From Deltaproteobacteria bacterium (GTDB taxonomy: Bacteria > Myxococcota_A > Polyangia > Polyangiales > Ga0077539), in the NCBI GenBank assembly GCA_016704445.1, contig JADJAE010000001.1, positions 1-64,000 of the forward strand: a stretch of 64,000 bases of DNA, written 5' to 3'. Positions 50,115 through 59,257 of this stretch are shown piece after piece. The first letter of the stretch is position 1; the number at the start of each line of letters is the position of its first letter. The notes beneath the pieces were generated by a model. The model made no database searches, was not told the origin of the DNA, and saw only the letters and a list, made by a program, of their open reading frames with translations. A program made the position numbers and the translations under genes.

Positions 50115-52421
50115 ATGACCTCGTTCGACCTGCTGATCCATCGCGCTCCGACCCGCTCCGCCCGCTCCGAGGGTCGCGGTTCCGTCGCCGCCGAAGCCTC
50201 CCCGGTCGCCGAAGGGGCGCACCTGCTCGACCTCGACCTCGCGGGGCAGCGATGCACCCTCGCGCAGGACGCCGAGAACGCCGCCTACCTCCTCCGCGAC
50301 GTCGCGGCTGCGCTGGTCCCGGTGCTCGAAGGCCGCGCCGCCAAGGCCCAGGTCGTCGCCCACGACACCCCGTGGGAACTCTGCTTCGTCCCCGGCGACA
50401 ACACCCTGCTGGTCAGCGTCTTCCGCGGAGGCCCGGTGCCCGAGGTGCGCGTGCTCGACCGCGCCGTCGGCGTCACGGAGCTCCTCACCGCCCTGCGCCG
50501 CGCCGCCGCAGCGCTCCCCTCCCCCGCCGACGGCCTCGACGCCCTCCTCGACCGCCTCGAACTCCAGGCCGGCCACCGCCTCGCCGCGCCGGTGCGAGGC
50601 CCGGCCACCATGCTCCAGTGGGAGAGCCGCCCGGGCCCCCTCGGCGACGACGCGCTCTCCGTGAGCTTCCAGGCGCTCAGCCCCGGCGAGGCCCCCTCCC
50701 GCCGCGAGAGCGCCCAGTCCGACCTCCACGCGCTGCTCGTCCAGGGTCGCGTGGGCATCAGCCTCCGGGGCCGAGGCGTCGAGCTCGCCCCGGGCTTCGT
50801 CGTGCTGCAGTTCGAGCGCCTCGTCGCGCTCTGCCGCCCGCTGCTCGAAGCCTGGGCCGCGCGCCGCCCGCTGCACCTCCGGATGCAGGTCTCCGACCTC
50901 TCCCTGGGCCTTCGCCTCTCGGCCGACGAGCGCCTCGCCCTCACCTTCACCCGCAGCCCCGGAGGCTCGGTCACCCTGCCCGCGCTCTCGCCGGAGGCCC
51001 TCATCACCCCGGTGCTCGACGGCGCCCTCGCCCTCGCCGCCGCGCTCTCCCGCTGCGACCGCAGCCTCGCCCGCAACCTCCGCCTCCGCGCGCTCCGCCA
51101 CGAGGCCCGCGCGCTGCGCCGCTGGCTGCGCAACCTCGGCCGCAACGACCGCCGCACCAACCCCGACCCCTCGCTCTACCAGGTCGCCGCCGAGCCCGCG
51201 GCCGCGCAGTCCCCGGCCGACGCGCTCGACCTGAGGGACGCCACGCGGCTGCGCTACACCGCCCGCTGGCGCGCGGAGATCGAGGGCCTCGACCTCGCCG
51301 GGACGCTCCTCTGCGGCGACCGGCTCATCGTCCCTGGCGCCCGGGAACTCCACGCGCTCGACCGCATGACCGGGACGGCGATCTGGTCGGTGCCGGTGCC
51401 CCGCGCCTCGACCACGCTGGCAGGCGACGCGCTGCTCCGTCAGAGCCCCCGAGGAGAGATCGAGCTGCGCGCCTCCTCCAGCGGCGAGGTGCTCTGGACC
51501 ACCCGCATCACGCCCCGCGTCGGAACCCTCTGCCTCCCCCACGCCGTCACCGCCCCGGGCCTCCCCCGGCTGGTGATCGTGGCCGAAGGCGAGCGCCGCC
51601 TCGTGGCACTCGACCTGCGCACCGGCGAGCCCCGCTGGAGCTTCACCGCCCGCCACGCCGGAACCTTCCGGATGCGCCGCGCGGGTCGCCTCCTGGTGGT
51701 GGTCTCGGGCGACGCCACGGTGACCGCGCTCGACCTCGCGAGCGGCGAGGTGGTCTGGCGCTTCGGCGACCGGGTGCCCTTCCACACCACCCCGTTGCTG
51801 CACCGCGACCAGCTCTTCGCCGTCGCGGGCGAGGCCACCCGAGGCGCCGCGCGCCTCTACGCCCTCGACGCCTACGCGGGAGAGCACCTCTGGTCGTGCG
51901 CCATCGACGCGACCGTGTGCGCCCCCGCCTGCGTCACCAAGGACACCGTCGCCGTGCCGGTCTCCACCCGCGAGGGCGTGATGCTGGAGGGCCGCTCGGT
52001 CTCCGACGGCGTCGTGCGCTGGCAGACCGCCCTCAGCGCCGTCGCGGGCTCCAACGCCCGCCCCGCCGTCACGGCCTTCGACGACCTCTTCGTGGCAAAC
52101 CTCCCCACCGGCCGCGTGATGGCCGTCGACGCGGGCGACGGCTCCACCCGCTGGTCCCGCACCCTCCGCGCGCCCCTCGGCGACGACCTCCCCCGGCGCC
52201 TCGACCCGCAGCTCCGCGCGGGCGCCCTCTTCGTCCCGCAGAGCGCCCTCGCGGTGCTCCGCCCCCGGGACGGCGCCGTGCTCGCCGAGCTCGACGCCTG
52301 CGACCTCGTGCCCGACCTCGTGCGCGTCGACGAGCAGTGCGCGGTCTACGTCGCCGAGGAGAGCGGCCACCTCGGCTGCTACGAGCCCGGCGCACGCCTC
52401 CGGGTGATCCGCCCGGTCTGA
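50115..52421 (+). CDS. Cytoplasmic PQQ-like beta-propeller protein with unknown N-terminal region
   Basis: 768 residues from ATG 50115 (MTSFDLLIHRAPTRSAR); the frame is open upstream to 49860 but without coding character. Residues 1-390 show no domain I know: alternating beta and amphipathic helix (LDLDLAGQRCTLAQDAENAAY, FERLVALCRPLLEAW). Residues 400-768 form a propeller with repeats of type ALDxxTGxxxW: ALDRMTGTAIWSVPV, ALDLRTGEPRWSFTA, ALDLASGEVVWRFGD, ALDAYAGEHLWSCAI and AVDAGDGSTRWSRTL. No signal peptide and no PQQ-specific active-site residues, so probably a structural or sensing propeller. It converges on the P460 gene. Confidence 0.8.
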   Translation: MTSFDLLIHRAPTRSARSEGRGSVAAEASPVAEGAHLLDLDLAGQRCTLAQDAENAAYLLRDVAAALVPVLEGRAAKAQVVAHDTPWELCFVPGDNTLLVSVFRGGPVPEVRVLDRAVGVTELLTALRRAAAALPSPADGLDALLDRLELQAGHRLAAPVRGPATMLQWESRPGPLGDDALSVSFQALSPGEAPSRRESAQSDLHALLVQGRVGISLRGRGVELAPGFVVLQFERLVALCRPLLEAWAARRPLHLRMQVSDLSLGLRLSADERLALTFTRSPGGSVTLPALSPEALITPVLDGALALAAALSRCDRSLARNLRLRALRHEARALRRWLRNLGRNDRRTNPDPSLYQVAAEPAAAQSPADALDLRDATRLRYTARWRAEIEGLDLAGTLLCGDRLIVPGARELHALDRMTGTAIWSVPVPRASTTLAGDALLRQSPRGEIELRASSSGEVLWTTRITPRVGTLCLPHAVTAPGLPRLVIVAEGERRLVALDLRTGEPRWSFTARHAGTFRMRRAGRLLVVVSGDATVTALDLASGEVVWRFGDRVPFHTTPLLHRDQLFAVAGEATRGAARLYALDAYAGEHLWSCAIDATVCAPACVTKDTVAVPVSTREGVMLEGRSVSDGVVRWQTALSAVAGSNARPAVTAFDDLFVANLPTGRVMAVDAGDGSTRWSRTLRAPLGDDLPRRLDPQLRAGALFVPQSALAVLRPRDGAVLAELDACDLVPDLVRVDEQCAVYVAEESGHLGCYEPGARLRVIRPV

Positions 52422-52440
52422 TCGTCGCCCGTCGCGAGGG

Positions 52441-52930
52441 TCACATCTGCGTGCACTGCCAGTCGCGCGAGGTGCAGGCCGGCGTGTCGTGGCAGCTGAT
52501 GCAGCGGGTCACCCGCCCGTCCTCGAGCACCTGACGGTCGCTCGCCCTCACCCTCTGCCAGTGCCAGTCGCCGTGCGACGCGTCGTAGCCCGCGGGCTCC
52601 TTGCGCATCACGGTCCAGCCGATGATCGTCGAGCAGGTCGGGTCGGCGTACTCCTCCTTGATCACGATCGAGCCCACCGGGAGGGTGCGGCCCTCCACCC
52701 GGTAGCTGGCCATCGCCTCGGGGCTGGTCACCACGCGGATGTTGCTGATGGAGGGCGTCCCGGCGCCGTAGCTGGAGATGTGCTCGAAGGTCATGCGGCA
52801 GCCGCGCACCTCCGGGAAGCGCGAGGCGTAGTCCGAGGGGACCAGCGAGGTCGGGAGGAGTCTCCTCCGGACCGCAGCCAGCCGAGAGGACCAACCAGGC
52901 AAGGAAGAGGGAGGTCGCGGCGCGGGCCAT
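52441..52930 (-). CDS. Cytochrome P460-like lipoprotein, frameshifted
   Basis: About 163 residues. A lipoprotein signal (MARAATSLFLAWLVLSAGC) starts at 52930. After GPEETPP the frame must change near 52855 to LPTSLVPSDYASRFPEVRGC and on to MTFEHISSYGAG, TLPVGSIVIKEEYADPTC, TVMRKEPAGYDASHGDWHWQ and the heme site CISCHDTPAC near the C terminus. VGSxIVKEE, the MRKEPAGYD phrase and the terminal CxxCH are characteristic of cytochrome P460-like proteins. Likely a periplasmic or outer-membrane heme protein. It starts 22 nt after the NHL lipoprotein stop, as the third gene of that operon. Confidence 0.75.
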
Positions 52931-52952
52931 GAGCCCGACGATAGCGCGAAGC

Positions 52953-54227
52953 TCAGCGCATCATCACGACGCGGATGCGCTGGTTGTACGTGTCGGCCAC
53001 GAAGAGCCGACCCGCGGTGTCGGTCTCGACGCCGTAGGGGCGGTCGAGCAGGGCCAGCGTGGGCGAGGCGCCGTCGCCCTGAAACCCTCGCATCCCGCAG
53101 CGACCCGCGACGGTGCGGATGTTCCCGTCGGGGCCCACCGCGCGCACGCAGGAGTTCTGCGTGTCGGCGATGTAGAGCGTCCCGTCGGGGCCGACGTCGA
53201 CGTCCGTCGGCTGGTTGAGCGTGGCCATGGTGGCCGGTCCTCCGTCGCCGGTGGCGCCCACCGTCCCGGTGCCCGCGACGGTGGTGATCACCCCGGCGGC
53301 GTCCACCCGGCGGATCGCGTTGTTGCCTGTATCGGCGATGTAGAGGTTGCCCCGGCTGTCGAAGTCGATGCGCCCCGCGGGGGAGGCCGCCTGGCCCACC
53401 GGGTTGCGCAGCTGCGCCATCAGCGCCGGGCCGTTGTCGCCGGAGTAGCCCGCCATCCCAGAGCCCACGACGGTGTTGATGACATCCATGCCGTTGACCC
53501 GGCGGATGCGCTGGTTGGCCTGGTCGGCGATGTAGACCTCGCCCGACGGAGAGATGGCCACGCCCACCGGGAGGTCGAGCACCGCGTTGAGGGCCGGGCC
53601 GCCGTCGCCGCCGAAGCTGCGGCCGCCGGTGCCGCAGAGGTCCTCGATCATCGAGCCCGCGGTGCCCACGTTGCGCACCCGCTTGACCATGCTGTTGTGC
53701 CACGCGGCGATCAGCATGTTGCCCTGCGCGTCGAAGGCGATGGCCGTCGGGTGGTTGAGCCGATGGCGCAGCGCCGGACTGGGGACCCGAGGCGCACCGA
53801 GGGGGATCGGCGGATCTTCCCCGTCGGAGAGCTCGCCGGTGCCGACCACGGTGCGCACCGTGCCGTCGGGAGCCTGCTCGCGGATGACGTGGTTGTTCCA
53901 GTCGAGGAAGTAGAGCCGGCCGTTGGGGCCGAGGGCCATGTCGAGCGGGAGGTAGGTACGCGACGCGGTGCCCGCGACGTCGTTGACGCCGACGCCCGCC
54001 TCGCCGTTGCCGATGATGGTGCAGATGGTGCCCGCGGCGGGAGTGCACTGCACCGGACCCACCGGCGTGGCCGGCGTGTCGTTGGCGATGCCGCAGGTGC
54101 TGGCGAGGGCCTCGTCCTCGGTGAGCACCGAGGCGCATGGATCGGTGGTGCAGCTCGCGGCGATGGCCGCGAGGGCGAGCAGGGAGAGAGGGGAAGGCGC
54201 GCGCATCGCTCGCTCCATGGAGATCAT
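52953..54227 (-). CDS. NHL-repeat lipoprotein
   Basis: 424 residues from ATG 54227, which overlaps the preceding stop by 4 nt; internal ATGs at 54218 and 54206 are alternatives. The lipobox is AAIAASC. The rest is an NHL-type beta-propeller with five or six blades of the form GDGGPA...L..P..V...P.G.LYIADTxNxxIRRV, for example GNLYIADTGNNAIRRVDAAG and GTLYIADTQNSCVRAVGPDG. NHL propellers serve as binding platforms or, rarely, enzymes. Similar to the C-terminal half of the upstream protein, so probably a duplication. Confidence 0.85.
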   Translation of the reverse strand: MISMERAMRAPSPLSLLALAAIAASCTTDPCASVLTEDEALASTCGIANDTPATPVGPVQCTPAAGTICTIIGNGEAGVGVNDVAGTASRTYLPLDMALGPNGRLYFLDWNNHVIREQAPDGTVRTVVGTGELSDGEDPPIPLGAPRVPSPALRHRLNHPTAIAFDAQGNMLIAAWHNSMVKRVRNVGTAGSMIEDLCGTGGRSFGGDGGPALNAVLDLPVGVAISPSGEVYIADQANQRIRRVNGMDVINTVVGSGMAGYSGDNGPALMAQLRNPVGQAASPAGRIDFDSRGNLYIADTGNNAIRRVDAAGVITTVAGTGTVGATGDGGPATMATLNQPTDVDVGPDGTLYIADTQNSCVRAVGPDGNIRTVAGRCGMRGFQGDGASPTLALLDRPYGVETDTAGRLFVADTYNQRIRVVMMR

Positions 54228-56368
54228 CGCCAGACCCGGCGCACGCGGTCGTTGAGCGTGTCGCAGATGAAGAGGTTGCCCTGCGCATCGAAGGCGATGC
54301 CGTGCGGGCGGTAGAGGTCCGCCGCCACCGCCGGGCCGCGGTCGCCGCCGTAGCCGCGACGGCCGGTGCCCGCGACGGTGGTGATCACCCCGGTGGCGAG
54401 GTCGAGCGCTCGGATGCGGTGGTTGTTGGTATCGGCGATGTAGAGCCGACCGTCGGGGCCGAACTCGAGGTCCTGCGGCGAGGAGAGCTGCGCCATCAGC
54501 GCCGGGCCGTTGTCGCCGCCGAAGCCGAGGGCGCCGGTGCCGGCCACGGTGGTGATCGTCCCGCTGGCGAGCTCGATGCGCCGGATGCGGTGGTTGCCGG
54601 TGTCCGAGACGTAGAGGTTGCGGCCCTCTCGATCGAGCACGATGCCGCCTTCGGGCTCGGGGTTCTCGCCCGACTGCCAGTTGAAGGTCGCCATCATGGC
54701 GGGGCCGTCGTCGCCGCCGAAGCCGCGCATCCCGACGCCCGCGATGGTGCTGACGGTCTGCGCCGCGAGGTCGAGGCGACGGATGCGGCCGTTGCCCTGG
54801 TCGAGCAGGTACATCACCGTGCCCGACGCATCGAGGACGCCCTTCGACTCCTGCTTCAATCGCGCGGTGGCGAAGGGCCCGTCGACCCAGCCGGGGCCGC
54901 GGCCGAGGGGGACGTAGGTCATGCCCGTGGCCGGGTCCCACCGGCGGATCTTGTGGTTGTGCCAGGCCACCACCAGCAGCCGCCCGTCGGCCTGGAACAT
55001 CAGGTCGGTCGGGTGGTTGAGCGCCACGGTGGTACCCAGGACGCCTGGCTCGGTGAGGTCGCCCATGCCGTCGGGCGGGCCGTCGCCGGGCAGGTCGGTG
55101 CCCATGACGGTCTCGAAGGTGCCGGCGGCCGTGACGCGGCGGACCCGGTGGTTCTGCCAGTCGAGGATGTAGGGCTGCCCGTCGGGCGAGAACTCCATGT
55201 CCATCGGCCAGTACATCATCGACTCGCGCAGCGGCCGACCGTCGCCGTTGAAGCCCGCGACCCCTGCGCCCGCGTACGTGCAGATGTTGCCCGGGGTCTG
55301 GTCGCAGCGGGTGATGGACTCCGGCGTCACGATGGGCGAGCGGGGAATGGTCTCGCCGAAGCGGTAGATCACGCCGCGCGCGAGGGCTGCCGTCTGGAGG
55401 TCACCGCCGACGGTCCAGATGGCGCCGGTGGGGTCGACCCAGACGGCGTGGAAGTCGAGCTGGGTGCGCGGCGGGCGAGCGACCTGACGCCACGCCCCGC
55501 TGCGGCGCTGGTAGAGCGAGCCGCCGTTGCCCACCGCGAGGGGCGAGCCCGACTCGGGGACGAACACCCCGCTGAGCCTGGGCGCGGTCTCGATGGTGAC
55601 CGCGCGCCACGGAGTGGAGGGGCCGTCGGACTCCAACACGATGCCCGACACGTTGCCGCCCACCGCGTAGCGCTGGCTGCCCCGGCCGTGCACCGTGAAC
55701 AGCGGCCCGCGACCCGTCTCGGGGACGGTCTCCCTCGACCAGGCCGAGCCGTTCCAGTGGAGCAGCGATCCGTTGGTGCCGCAGACCGACACGTCGTTGG
55801 CGGCGCTGCCGTAGACCTTGTACCAGATGGTGGTGTCGTTGAGCCCGCCGGGCGCCTGCTGCGCCGTCCACGCGGCGCCGTCGTAGTGCCAGAGCACGCC
55901 GGTGTTGCCGTCGGTGTTGCCACCCACCGCCCAGACGTCGCTGGCGCTCGCGCCCCACACGCCGAAGAGGGTCGGCGTGCTCGCGGGCGTGGTCATGCGC
56001 TCCGTGACGCCGCGGACCGGGTCGTAGCGCAACACCGTGCCCTCGGTGCCCACCATGAAGACCTGCGTCGGGGAGACGCCATGGACCCACCAGAGGCTGC
56101 CTCGCCGGGTGCCGGTGTCGATGCGGGTCCAGCGGGTTCCGTCGAAGTGCAGCGCCTGGGGGCCGGTGCCGTCGTTGGCGTCGGCGCCGACGGCATAGAC
56201 ATCCGTCGCGGTGGTGCCCCAGATGGAGAGCATCGCGCCCGGAAGGTCGGACTGCACCGCCTGCCACTGGAAGCTCGGGGGGATCTCATCGGCACAACCC
56301 GACACAGCCCCTACCGCCGCCACCACCAGCGCAATTGCGCCAAGTCCTGCACCGTATCGAAATGCCAT
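54224..56368 (-). CDS. Lipoprotein with N-terminal WxGxxxxDVxAVG propeller and C-terminal NHL repeats
   Basis: 714 residues from ATG 56368, with an excellent Shine-Dalgarno (AAGGAG, 6 nt spacing). Lipobox VGAVSGC. Residues 30-330 hold repeats such as SIWGTTATDVYAVGADAND, GVWGASASDVWAVGGNTDG and YKVYGSAANDVSVCGTNGS, a propeller seen widely in Myxococcota secreted proteins. Residues 350-714 hold NHL blades (GRLYIADTNNHRIRALDLATG). It is the first gene of the operon that also contains the second NHL lipoprotein and the P460-like cytochrome. Probably displayed on the outer membrane; ligand unknown. Confidence 0.85.
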   Translation of the reverse strand: MAFRYGAGLGAIALVVAAVGAVSGCADEIPPSFQWQAVQSDLPGAMLSIWGTTATDVYAVGADANDGTGPQALHFDGTRWTRIDTGTRRGSLWWVHGVSPTQVFMVGTEGTVLRYDPVRGVTERMTTPASTPTLFGVWGASASDVWAVGGNTDGNTGVLWHYDGAAWTAQQAPGGLNDTTIWYKVYGSAANDVSVCGTNGSLLHWNGSAWSRETVPETGRGPLFTVHGRGSQRYAVGGNVSGIVLESDGPSTPWRAVTIETAPRLSGVFVPESGSPLAVGNGGSLYQRRSGAWRQVARPPRTQLDFHAVWVDPTGAIWTVGGDLQTAALARGVIYRFGETIPRSPIVTPESITRCDQTPGNICTYAGAGVAGFNGDGRPLRESMMYWPMDMEFSPDGQPYILDWQNHRVRRVTAAGTFETVMGTDLPGDGPPDGMGDLTEPGVLGTTVALNHPTDLMFQADGRLLVVAWHNHKIRRWDPATGMTYVPLGRGPGWVDGPFATARLKQESKGVLDASGTVMYLLDQGNGRIRRLDLAAQTVSTIAGVGMRGFGGDDGPAMMATFNWQSGENPEPEGGIVLDREGRNLYVSDTGNHRIRRIELASGTITTVAGTGALGFGGDNGPALMAQLSSPQDLEFGPDGRLYIADTNNHRIRALDLATGVITTVAGTGRRGYGGDRGPAVAADLYRPHGIAFDAQGNLFICDTLNDRVRRVWR

Positions 56369-56487
56369 CGTTGCTCCTTATGCTCCGCGGCGACCACCCA
56401 CAGCACGAGCCGTACCCGAGTCATCATAGCGGCCTTGTCCTGGGATGGTGAAGGACCCTAGGACCGGGTGTTAGTCTGGCGAGCGCG

Positions 56488-57210
56488 ATGTCACCGTGGG
56501 CCGTGCTCGTAGTTGCACTCGGCGGTACGCTCTCCCTCGGCTGCACCGAGGCCGAGGTCATCGAGGTCGACGCGGGGCTTCCCGCCCACGACATCGGCGC
56601 AACCTCCGACGCCACCAAGGAGCCCGAGGACGCTGGCTTCAGCGAGGACGCGCCGGACGATGTGCCAGGCGACGAGGGCGCGGAGCCCGACCGGCCGCCG
56701 CCTCGCGACGTGGGCCCACCGCGCATGCTGACCTGCGGACCGAAGGCGCGCGTCGAGGATCCGTCGGGCGACACGGTGGTGATCGGCAACGAGGCGGGAG
56801 GGCGCTTCACGCTGGTGCTCGACGTGGCGATCGCCAACGTGGGGGTGATCGCTCGCGGGCCGGTCGAGCTCACGCTCAACGGCGACTTCGTGACGAGCGT
56901 GCGGGTGGTGCACTTCGTCGGCGAGGGGGCCGCGGCGTCGACGCTCTACGCCCCGCGCGGGGTGGCCCTGGAGCGGGGCGGAACCCCGACGGCGCCCTTC
57001 GCGGACGTCACCGGGCACAGCACCATGAGCTGCGCGAGCGACTGCCAGCCGGGGCGCCTCCCGAGCGACCGTGGGTGCAACTCCCCGGCGCAGGTGACGA
57101 CGTACTTCGAGCGACGTTTCGGCGAGGGTCGACGGATGTTGCACCTTCAGACGAGCACCCTCGACGGGCTCTATGTGTTCGCCGGCCGCGGCGGCTGCTG
57201 CCTGCCGTGA
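56488..57210 (+). CDS. Asp-rich-linker lipoprotein of unknown function
   Basis: 240 residues from ATG 56488. Lipobox TLSLGC near residue 19, acidic linker (AEVIEVDAGLPAHDIGATS, then PEDAGFSEDAPDDV), then a beta-rich domain of about 160 residues (FTLVLDVAIANVGVIARGPVEL, then FVTSVRVVHFVGEGAAASTL) with late Cys residues (MSCASDCQPG, RGCN, GGCCLP). The linker style is shared with other lipoproteins of the window. No known domain recognised. It faces the ferrochelatase gene tail to tail across 9 nt. Confidence 0.75.
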   Translation: MSPWAVLVVALGGTLSLGCTEAEVIEVDAGLPAHDIGATSDATKEPEDAGFSEDAPDDVPGDEGAEPDRPPPRDVGPPRMLTCGPKARVEDPSGDTVVIGNEAGGRFTLVLDVAIANVGVIARGPVELTLNGDFVTSVRVVHFVGEGAAASTLYAPRGVALERGGTPTAPFADVTGHSTMSCASDCQPGRLPSDRGCNSPAQVTTYFERRFGEGRRMLHLQTSTLDGLYVFAGRGGCCLP

Positions 57211-57219
57211 CCGGCGGGC

Positions 57220-58254
57220 TCACCCCCCCGGTCGCCTCGGCGGCGGACCCTCGACCCTCGGCGGCGTCCCCACGATCGGCAGCCGCCGATGCGCCGAGTG
57301 CGCCGCGTAGTGCGCCCGCACCACGTCGGCCATCAGGTCGATGAAGGCCGGCGAGTCATTGACCGCCCTCGCCCGGGTCATCGCGAGCCCGATGGCGTCG
57401 CAGGTCGCGCGCAGCTCGTGGTCGAGGTCGTAGAGCACCTCCACGTGGTCGCACACGAATCCGAGCGGAGACACCACCGCGGCCTCCAGGCCCTTCGCCC
57501 GCTCGGCCCTCAGGTAGTCGTTCACATCGGGCTCCAGCCACGGGTCTTCCGGCCGCCCGCTCCTCGACTGGAACACCAGCGCGTGCCCTGTTCGCCCGAG
57601 GCGCTCCATCACCAGCCGCGCGGTCTCCTCCAGGTTGGCCACGTAGCGGCTGTCGTTGGCCATGCTCGTCGGGATGCTGTGCGCCGTGAACACCACCCTC
57701 GCCCCGGCGCGCTTCTCCGCGGGCAGCCGGGAGAGCGCCTCGGCCACGCTCTGCGCGTTGGCCAGCACCAGGCCCTCGTGCGCGAACCAGTCGCCCACGA
57801 AGCTCACCTCCACGTCGGCCAGTCCCCTCGCGGCGAGCTCCTTCCGGGCGTCGGCCACGTTCACCTTGTACTGCCCGCAGCTCGAGTAGCTCTTGTGCCC
57901 CGCGGTGATGAACCCCACAGCCCGACGCACCCCCGCGCGCGACATCTCGGAGAGCGTGTCCGCCAGGAAGGGCCGCCAGTTGCGCATCCCCACGTAGACC
58001 GGGATCGTCGGCCCGTAGGCCTGCAGCCGCTGCTCCAGCCCCTTCGCCTGGGCCATGGTGAGGGCGGTGATGGGCGACACGCCGCCGAAGAGCTCGTAGT
58101 GGCGCGCCACCTCCGCCAGGCGCTCGGGGCTCACCCTCCGGCCGCGCAGCACGTTGTCGAGGAAGGGGCGGATCTCGTCCATCCCCTGCGGCCCACCGAA
58201 GGACAGCACCAGCACCGCGTCGAAGGGGCGCATCACCGAGGGTTGTTCACTCAT
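57220..58254 (-). CDS. hemH: Ferrochelatase
   Basis: 344 residues. Opens VLVLSFGGPQGMDEIRPFLDNVLRGR, then YELFGGVSPI, YVGMRNWRPF and FITAGHKSYSSCGQY. The catalytic His is in VFTAHSIPTSM and the metal-site Glu in FVCDHVEVLYDLD. The enzyme inserts Fe2+ into a porphyrin in the last step of heme synthesis. Whether the substrate is protoporphyrin IX or coproporphyrin III cannot be settled here. Heme supply fits the cytochromes encoded elsewhere in the window. It starts 21 nt downstream of the unknown gene on the same strand. Confidence 0.95.
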   Translation of the reverse strand: MSEQPSVMRPFDAVLVLSFGGPQGMDEIRPFLDNVLRGRRVSPERLAEVARHYELFGGVSPITALTMAQAKGLEQRLQAYGPTIPVYVGMRNWRPFLADTLSEMSRAGVRRAVGFITAGHKSYSSCGQYKVNVADARKELAARGLADVEVSFVGDWFAHEGLVLANAQSVAEALSRLPAEKRAGARVVFTAHSIPTSMANDSRYVANLEETARLVMERLGRTGHALVFQSRSGRPEDPWLEPDVNDYLRAERAKGLEAAVVSPLGFVCDHVEVLYDLDHELRATCDAIGLAMTRARAVNDSPAFIDLMADVVRAHYAAHSAHRRLPIVGTPPRVEGPPPRRPGG

Positions 58255-58275
58255 CGTCTCAGGCGACTTGGATGC

Positions 58276-59193
58276 TCAGATGCCCGCGTCGGTCGCGCGC
58301 TTCCACCCGGAGCCCGCCATCACCTTCGCCCCGATGCGCCGCCACTGGGCGTGCGCGTGCTCCTTCAGGCCCGCGGCCTCCAGCAGCGAGCCCACGGTCT
58401 CGCCCTCCAGGTCGGACCCCAGCGCGACCAGCTCCTCGGCGATCGTCGCCCGCAGCGCCGCGCGCTTCGCGTTGTGCGCCACCACCGCCGGCGCCAGCGC
58501 GTCGATCTCCGCCCACGCCACGCGCCGCAGCCGCTTCGCGCCCTCCGCCTCGGTGCCCTCCAGCGCCTTCGCCACCCCGGCGCCCCAGCGCTTGCCGAGG
58601 GCCCTCGAGGTCTCGTCGCTCTTCAGCCGCTCGGCGATGCGCTGCTGCACGTTGGACATCGCGCCGTCGACGAAGTCCCCCACGCGGTCCATGAGCTGCC
58701 GCTGGATCTCCTCGCCGACGCCGCCGAGCATCTTGCCCGCGGCCTTCGCGCCGAAGGACAGCGCCCCCCGGAGCATGCCCCCGCCCACCGCGGCGGCCCC
58801 TCCCCCGGCGCCCGCCTTCTGCACGAAGGACGTCAGCGCCTCGGTGAGCGTCGCCTTCACGCCGTCGCGCACCTTCTCGCTCGCCACGAGCTCGTCGACC
58901 ATCTTCGGCGGCAGCGGGCGCGGCCGACCCGCGCGCTCCACGATGCGCGCCGCGGCCTCCTCCGGGAGCCAGTCCCGGAGCTTCACATCGCTCTTCGCCG
59001 CACGGTCGATCAGCCGGTCGCGCAGCGGCACCCAGAGCCGCTCGTTCCAGTGGGCGACGCGCTCGGGGTCACCCAGGTGGTCGAGCGCGGCGAGCGCCGC
59101 CTCGGGGTCGATGAAGGCCCCCACGGGCTGCGCGCAGAGGCGCTCGAAGGAGTCGTCGAGGAGGCTCAGGAGGTCGGCGTCGGGGGCTTCCAT
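58276..59193 (-). CDS. Hypothetical protein with Gly/Ala-rich central hydrophobic segment
   Basis: 305 residues from ATG 59193 (MEAPDADLLSLLDDSFERLC). The N-terminal half is helical and charged (WNERLWVPLRDRLIDRAAK). A central stretch GAGGGAAAVGGGMLRGALSFGAKAAGKMLGG could be an amphipathic or membrane-associating segment. Beyond it are helices (IQRQLMDRVGDFVDGAMSNV, then LKEHAHAQWRRIGAKVMAG). No domain recognised. It is the gene just upstream of hemH on the same strand (21-nt gap), so they may be co-transcribed. Confidence 0.7.
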   Translation of the reverse strand: MEAPDADLLSLLDDSFERLCAQPVGAFIDPEAALAALDHLGDPERVAHWNERLWVPLRDRLIDRAAKSDVKLRDWLPEEAAARIVERAGRPRPLPPKMVDELVASEKVRDGVKATLTEALTSFVQKAGAGGGAAAVGGGMLRGALSFGAKAAGKMLGGVGEEIQRQLMDRVGDFVDGAMSNVQQRIAERLKSDETSRALGKRWGAGVAKALEGTEAEGAKRLRRVAWAEIDALAPAVVAHNAKRAALRATIAEELVALGSDLEGETVGSLLEAAGLKEHAHAQWRRIGAKVMAGSGWKRATDAGI

Positions 59194-59257
59194 GGACGGG
59201 CGTTGTACCGCATCCCCGGGCCCCTCCGCCGCAGACGTCTTGTGGCGAGATCTGAAA

